Positions 5,467-8,931 of a stretch of DNA of 8,931 nucleotides are shown in pieces. The notes under the pieces were generated by a model. The model worked only from the letters and a program-made list of their open reading frames with translations. It did no database searches and was not told where the DNA came from. The DNA comes from Planctomycetaceae bacterium (GTDB lineage: Bacteria; Planctomycetota; Planctomycetia; Pirellulales; Thermoguttaceae). The first letter of the stretch is position 1, and each line of letters starts with the position of its first letter. The translations under genes were made by a program, and so were the position numbers. The DNA is taken from positions 1 to 8,931 of the forward strand of contig JAISJZ010000226.1 in NCBI GenBank assembly GCA_031261125.1. Direction: 5' to 3'.

Positions 5467-7050
5467 GTGAAGACGGACTTTCTGCAACGCTGCACCGGTA
5501 CGTTTTACACTCCTTTGCCTTTTGCCGAAAGAGCGTTGGAGTATATCGAACGTCATTTCACCCCGCTGCCCGGCAGCGCGGTGCGCCTCTGGGACGCGGC
5601 AGCCGGCACCGGCCATCTCGAACATTACCTGCCGCCGGATATGCTGAAACACTGTTATCTTTCGACATTAGAACAAAACGATGTTCAAACGCTTCAAGCG
5701 AAGTTTCCCGGCGCGGCGGCGTTTCAGTACGATTACCTGAACGGCAAGACGGAACAACTGCCGGTTCCGTTGCAAAACGATTTAGCGAACCGTGCCGTTC
5801 AATGGCTGATTCTGGTGAACCCGCCGTATGCCACGGCACAAGATGCGGCTCTGGGGAAAAAAACGAAGGACAGCGTGGCGGACACACTCATCCGCGGAAA
5901 AATGCACGCCGAAAAATTGGGCGAAGTGTCCCGCGAACTTTACACGCAATTTTTGTACCGTATCAAAAAAGAATTCAAAGACAAAACCGCTCTGCTCGGT
6001 GTGTTCGCCCCGTTAAAGTATTTGGTTTCCGGCAATTATCAGAAATTCCGGGACAACGTTTTTCATTGCGGCTTCCGCGGCGGATTCGTTTTTTCGTCGG
6101 CAAACTTCGGCGGCACGTCGGCGGCGGGCAATTTTCCGGTGTCGTTTATCGTTTGGGACATCAACGACGAACGCCGGATTGATTCACAGGACATCGTTTT
6201 GGACGTTCTGGACGAAAACGCCGAAAAAACCGGTGTGAAAAAATTGCGGTTTGCCGACCGGTCGCAGTTTTTGAACCGGTGGATTAAACGTCCGCCGGCG
6301 GTACAGGTGTTTCCGCCGTTCGGTTCCGCACTGACGGTTAAGGAGAACAACAAGGATGTCCGCAACCGGATTGCCGACGGATTTCTTGCGTCAATGATGT
6401 GTCCGGGCAATGAACTGCAATGTCAGCAAAAGACGGTGCTGTTGTCGGGACCGCAGGCAAGTGCCGGGGCGTTTTCCGTTGTGCCGGACAATTTTGAACA
6501 AGCAATGGTTGTGTTTGCTGCCCGGCGGGTGCCGAAAGACCATTGGCTTCAGCACGTTGACCAATTTTTGCAGCCGAACAGGGAATTGCCGCCGGAGTTT
6601 ATCACCGATTGTGCCGTTTGGACGCTGTTCGACAGTAAAAATCAAACCGTTGCTCTGCGGAACGTGAAATATCACAATAAGGTGTATCAGATTGAAAATC
6701 ATTTGTTTCCGTTTGCGCTGCCCGAAGTGCAACGCGGAACATCGGGCAATATACCGGACAATAGGAAGGAATCGTTCGCGGCAAAGTGGCTGACGCAGCG
6801 GCAATTTTCGCCGGCGGCGCGGAATGTGCTGGAAGCGGGCAAAGCGGTTTATCGGCTGTATTTTCGGGAGCGGAACCGTTTGCCGTTGGAGAAGTACAGG
6901 ATTGAGACCGCCGATGCCGGTCTGCGGCAGATTATGTTAGCGTTGCAGGATGCCGGACAGGGCAGGAACGAATCGGCGGTGCTGAAAGAGCGGCACGAAA
7001 AGTTGAGAGTAATGATATTACCGCAGTTAAAGGACTACGGTATCCTTTAA
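5467..7050 (+). CDS. N6-adenine DNA methyltransferase, gamma-type motif order, solitary
   Basis: This protein probably methylates the N6 of adenine in DNA using S-adenosylmethionine. From the GTG at 5467 it has 527 residues. Motif X is TGTFYTP (10-16), motif I is WDAAAGTG (42-49), likely motif II is LEQND (68-72), motif III is around D89, and motif IV is NPPY (118-121). The X-I-IV order and NPPY are typical of the gamma class (Eco57I/TaqI type). GVFAPLKYL and FPVSFIVWD continue the catalytic fold, and the C-terminal half (about 250-527) probably holds target recognition. The frame is open from a TTG at 5392, but those 25 extra residues would span the predicted promoter and look like translated AT-rich spacer. 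No restriction enzyme or specificity subunit adjoins it on the same strand, so it may be an orphan regulatory or protective methylase, or a remnant. Its end overlaps the opposite-strand gene by 24 bases. Confidence 0.85.
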   Translation: MKTDFLQRCTGTFYTPLPFAERALEYIERHFTPLPGSAVRLWDAAAGTGHLEHYLPPDMLKHCYLSTLEQNDVQTLQAKFPGAAAFQYDYLNGKTEQLPVPLQNDLANRAVQWLILVNPPYATAQDAALGKKTKDSVADTLIRGKMHAEKLGEVSRELYTQFLYRIKKEFKDKTALLGVFAPLKYLVSGNYQKFRDNVFHCGFRGGFVFSSANFGGTSAAGNFPVSFIVWDINDERRIDSQDIVLDVLDENAEKTGVKKLRFADRSQFLNRWIKRPPAVQVFPPFGSALTVKENNKDVRNRIADGFLASMMCPGNELQCQQKTVLLSGPQASAGAFSVVPDNFEQAMVVFAARRVPKDHWLQHVDQFLQPNRELPPEFITDCAVWTLFDSKNQTVALRNVKYHNKVYQIENHLFPFALPEVQRGTSGNIPDNRKESFAAKWLTQRQFSPAARNVLEAGKAVYRLYFRERNRLPLEKYRIETADAGLRQIMLALQDAGQGRNESAVLKERHEKLRVMILPQLKDYGIL

Positions 7051-7485
7051 CGGCTGCCGCGGACAAACAGGCGAAAATAAAAATACGGCGATTTCGTCAT
7101 TGCCGGCGGTTCTCGGCAGTAAAAAAACGGAATCGCCGCCGTTGAAAAAACGTTCCAATTCGTTCCGGTACGCTGTCCACTGACTTGCGTAAATCCGAAA
7201 CACGCCTTGCAGCGGTCGTCCGGTGCGGACTTCGCCTTCGCAGCCCGCTCCGGCAACAAGAATCACCGGCAGCAGCGGTTCGGCGTTTATCAACATGTTG
7301 ACAAATTTCTGCGGAAATTCAAACGGATACGATTGCAGCAGCACGGAACATTCCGCACGGACGTTTGACGGCGGGACAGTATTGAGAAATTCCATTACCT
7401 CCCGAAACTCGGCACGGTGCGTCAGACCGAAAAGGTTCATCGTTGAATCAATATGAGGGGGATTCTGAAGACCGCTTTCTACCAT
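7027..7485 (-). CDS. Conserved small protein of unknown function with CEGEVRTGRP core
   Basis: A 152-residue soluble protein with no signal peptide or membrane helix. It has a helical N-terminal half, a hydrophobic strand (LLPVILVAGAG, 71-81), then CEGEVRTGRPLQGVFRIYASQW (82-103). From memory, similar 'W/G-CEGE-x-RTGRP-x-x-G-x-x-R-x-Y' blocks occur in uncharacterised planctomycete proteins. I cannot confirm this without a search, and I know of no function. The strand followed by a conserved loop resembles a Rossmann-like or receiver-like core, but no phospho-acceptor Asp is evident. The ATG at 7485 is the longest start. An internal ATG at 7440 (residue 16, MNLFGL) may be the real one, since residues 1-15 look unstructured. 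The upstream gene on the same strand is separated from it by a strong terminator, so it needs its own promoter, which I could not identify. It overlaps the methyltransferase gene by 24 bases. Confidence 0.72.
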   Translation of the reverse strand: MVESGLQNPPHIDSTMNLFGLTHRAEFREVMEFLNTVPPSNVRAECSVLLQSYPFEFPQKFVNMLINAEPLLPVILVAGAGCEGEVRTGRPLQGVFRIYASQWTAYRNELERFFNGGDSVFLLPRTAGNDEIAVFLFSPVCPRQPLKDTVVL

Positions 7486-7519
7486 AAAAAGAGAAGAAAA
7501 GAAAGAGTTTTCAAAACAG

Positions 7520-7549
7520 AAAAAAAGCGGGAAACGGTGTTTCCCGCTT
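7520..7549 (-). terminator. Rho-independent terminator of the nuclease-fold gene
   Basis: Bases 7525-7535 and 7539-7549 form a perfect 11-bp stem with a 3-base loop. Read on the minus strand, the hairpin is followed by a T-run (A7520-A7526 on the plus strand). It begins 6 bases after the TAG stop of the 7556-8143 gene. There is no T-run on the plus-strand side, so it works in one direction only. Confidence 0.9.
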
Positions 7550-7555
7550 GTGAAT

Positions 7556-8143
7556 CTAATACGCTTTCAGATTTGCCGCCGTTGACTCAACTTCCCTGTC
7601 CTTCCGCTCCAGCACCGCAACGCCTGCCGCTGCCGCCTGCTCGGTTACGTTCTCGTCAAACGACATACCCGCAATACCCAGATACAACTTGTGTTTCGCA
7701 TATTGCGGAAATAACATACGGAAATGCTCAACCTTGCGGTTAATGAGACGCTCTAAATCGTTCGGATGAATTCGGTACTTCACCTCGACAACCGCAACAG
7801 ACGAACCGTTGAATAACACGATGTCGAATTCATCCTCGGTCTGTCCCTTGCTTAAATGAACGTTCTTCCATATTTCATCATAAGCGGCACCGCAGAACGT
7901 CATCGACTTTTTCAATGCCTTGAAAAAGAACTGTTCAGCATAATGTCCGTTATTATGACCGATGCCGCCGAGTTGTTTGCCGACGTGCTTGATGGTGCGT
8001 TCAAGTTTTTCGATACGCCGGTCCGCTTCGGCGGAACGCTCTTTTTCTTCCGCGGCGCGTTTGTCCGCTTCGGCGGCGCGGCGGTCGCTGTCGGCAATGT
8101 ACGCTGCCAAGATTTTTTCTAAATCAACTTTTGATTCGCTCAT
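7556..8143 (-). CDS. PD-(D/E)XK nuclease-fold protein with N-terminal coiled coil (DUF3782-like)
   Basis: A 195-residue cytosolic protein. Residues about 5-58 form a charged coiled coil with four seven-residue units (DRRAAEA, DKRAAEE, KERSAEA, DRRIEKL, residues 20-47). Residues 66-180 look like a PD-(D/E)XK fold: Glu70 in the first helix (GHYAEQFFFKAL), Asp107 in EFDIVLF, and Glu120-x-Lys122 in VAVVEVKYR, followed by a helix and the strand KLYLGIAG. All catalytic-type residues are intact. The layout matches the DUF3782-type family of uncharacterised proteins, often found in many copies per genome in cyanobacteria and other phyla. I recall no proven function. It has its own promoter (8202-8230) and terminator, so it is monocistronic and not an operon partner of the methyltransferase. 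An in-frame TGA just upstream of the ATG at 8143 fixes the start region. No Shine-Dalgarno sequence is seen. Confidence 0.85.
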   Translation of the reverse strand: MSESKVDLEKILAAYIADSDRRAAEADKRAAEEKERSAEADRRIEKLERTIKHVGKQLGGIGHNNGHYAEQFFFKALKKSMTFCGAAYDEIWKNVHLSKGQTEDEFDIVLFNGSSVAVVEVKYRIHPNDLERLINRKVEHFRMLFPQYAKHKLYLGIAGMSFDENVTEQAAAAGVAVLERKDREVESTAANLKAY

Positions 8144-8201
8144 TTTTCGGTTCGTTCATTAGGCATAGAAACACAAAGTATTTAACGCAAATAATACCGC
8201 C

Positions 8202-8230
8202 ATTATACCAAGCGAAAACCCCGTTGACAA
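8202..8230 (-). promoter_or_regulatory. Strong predicted promoter of the nuclease-fold gene
   Basis: On the minus strand, TTGTCA (8230-8225) and a perfect TATAAT (8207-8202) are 17 bases apart. TGG directly before the -10 box makes an extended -10 element. Transcription would start near 8195, giving a leader of about 50 bases to the ATG at 8143. This is the best promoter match in the window. Confidence 0.8.
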
Positions 8231-8238
8231 CGGTCAAC
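8221..8238. promoter_or_regulatory. Overlapping palindromes covering the -35 box, possible operator
   Basis: GTTGAC-AACG-GTCAAC (8223-8238) is a perfect inverted repeat. CCGTTG-A-CAACGG (8221-8233) is a second perfect palindrome sharing most of the same bases. Both cover the -35 box of the minus-strand promoter at 8202-8230, where a repressor would block polymerase. The site lies just after the terminator of the upstream gene. A chance palindrome or part of the terminator region cannot be excluded. Confidence 0.45.
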
Positions 8239-8240
8239 AC

Positions 8241-8266
8241 AAAATGCGGGATTCCCAGAATCCCGC
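8241..8266 (-). terminator. Rho-independent terminator of the PEP-CTERM gene
   Basis: Bases 8246-8254 and 8258-8266 form a perfect 9-bp GC-rich stem with a 3-base loop. On the minus strand it is followed by ATTTT, a short T-run. It lies about 40 bases after the stop codon at 8306 and only about 10 bases before the next promoter. Confidence 0.75.
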
Positions 8267-8305
8267 TCGTCAAAACAACAACCAACCACTACACAAGGTT
8301 CAAGG

Positions 8306-8931
8306 TTATTTCTTCATCCGCCGTCTGGCAGCCAAACCGGCACCGGCAATACCTAAACCGAAAATCAGCATCGTTGCCGGTTCGGGAGTCGTGCTGGGGT
8401 CGGGGGTATTGCCAAAAAACGAGAAGTCGCCGGTGAAGTTCAGGTCTGCACCAACACCGCCCGTAGTGTCACTATTGCGGACATAGATGTCCAGAGTATA
8501 GTCACCACTCGCCAAACTGGAAATCACGAGAGACGACGGGTTGCGAGTGTCGTATTGGGCATTCGGCGTGACATTCAGACCGGAGACAGCCGTCCCGTTA
8601 AGATCAACCAAAAGCAGAGCGTCATCACCCCAAAGTTTGCCGCTCAGCGTCCAATCACCGGTGAGTGACAATTTGCCGGCTTCGCCGAGAGAATTTTCGC
8701 CTTCATACTGCGAAGACAAAGTGAATTGGGCTGTGTACTTGTAAATCCCTGCTGCGCTAATTTGGTTCCAGCCAGGGAAACCGCCTGCAGCCGGTGTGCC
8801 TTGATAAGAACCATCTTGGTATGCGCCAGTGACACTTGATACGCCCGTACCCAGACTAAACGCATTTCGCAGGGTACCCTGTGTAGTAGTGTCGGCGATG
8901 TAGGCGTTGGTGGTGATAAGATCGGTGGTGG
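8306..8931 (-). CDS. PEP-CTERM sorting-domain protein, N-terminal part outside the window
   Basis: The frame is open from the window edge (first full codon 8929) to the TAA at 8306, giving 207 residues; an apparent start at 8719 is only an internal TTG. The last 27 residues form a PEP-CTERM signal: TPEPATM, a membrane segment (MLIFGLGIAGAGLAA) and the basic end RRRMKK. In characterised systems an exosortase cuts at this signal and the protein goes to the cell surface or extracellular matrix. The body is rich in Gly, Ser, Thr and Asn and has beta-sandwich-like segments (GKLSLTGDWTLSGKLWGDDALLLVDLNGTAVSG and SGDYTLDIYVRNSD) resembling domains in many PEP-CTERM proteins. There are no cysteines in the visible part. 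The substrate or partner is unknown and the signal peptide is outside the window. A terminator follows at 8241-8266. Confidence 0.9.
   Translation of the reverse strand, partial: TTDLITTNAYIADTTTQGTLRNAFSLGTGVSSVTGAYQDGSYQGTPAAGGFPGWNQISAAGIYKYTAQFTLSSQYEGENSLGEAGKLSLTGDWTLSGKLWGDDALLLVDLNGTAVSGLNVTPNAQYDTRNPSSLVISSLASGDYTLDIYVRNSDTTGGVGADLNFTGDFSFFGNTPDPSTTPEPATMLIFGLGIAGAGLAARRRMKK

Noticed and set aside
5187..6182. 331-residue plus-strand open frame across the divergent region
   Set aside because: It runs antisense to the start of the DUF4340-type gene and out of frame through the methyltransferase gene, whose motifs are clear. The translation is Arg/Ser-rich with no recognisable fold.
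7486..7519. Purine-rich tract as a regulatory element or a promoter for the small protein gene
   Set aside because: It is low-complexity sequence after a terminator. I found a TTGAAA-like box but no -10 box at a suitable distance.
5467..8143. Methyltransferase and PD-(D/E)XK protein as one restriction-modification system
   Set aside because: They are on opposite strands, separated by another gene and a strong terminator, and the nuclease-fold protein has its own promoter. Its coiled-coil layout fits a multi-copy uncharacterised family better than a restriction enzyme.

Overview
The window most likely comes from a member of the Planctomycetota. No single gene proves this. The case rests on several features: a secreted protein with a PEP-CTERM sorting tail; a large membrane-anchored DUF4340-type protein; a small protein with a CEGEVRTGRP core that I remember only from planctomycete genomes; a fliR gene standing apart from other flagellar genes; and no recognisable Shine-Dalgarno sequence before any visible start codon. 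Base composition is moderate and even across the window. I see no sign of a recently acquired island, and no tRNA, rRNA, CRISPR array, transposase or integrase.

Layout. Positions 1-1820 (+): a GH2 glycosidase-like exported protein that enters the window inside its signal peptide and seems to lack its catalytic nucleophile. 1821-1975: an intergenic stretch with a perfect 16-bp tandem duplication and a good sigma70-type promoter. 1976-2773 (+): fliR, a flagellar export gate subunit. 2743-3573 (-): a purine nucleoside phosphorylase whose 3' end overlaps fliR. 3584-5374 (-): the DUF4340-type protein, 10 bases upstream of punA and probably its operon partner. 5375-5466: a compact divergent promoter region. 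5467-7050 (+): a solitary N6-adenine DNA methyltransferase. 7027-7485 (-): a conserved small protein of unknown function, overlapping the methyltransferase tail. 7520-7549: a strong terminator for the minus strand. 7556-8143 (-): a PD-(D/E)XK nuclease-fold protein with an N-terminal coiled coil. 8144-8305: a promoter with an operator-like palindrome, plus a second terminator. 8306-8931 (-): the 3' part of a PEP-CTERM surface protein that runs off the window.

How the genes relate. Apart from DUF4340-punA, these look like independent units: housekeeping (purine salvage, flagellar export), cell-surface or export functions (GH2-like protein, PEP-CTERM protein) and DNA-related proteins (methyltransferase, nuclease-fold protein). 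I found no convincing new multi-gene system. The best leads are the apparent loss of the GH2 nucleophile, the Asp at the purine-specificity position of PunA, the operator-like palindrome over the 8202-8230 promoter, and the orphan methyltransferase.
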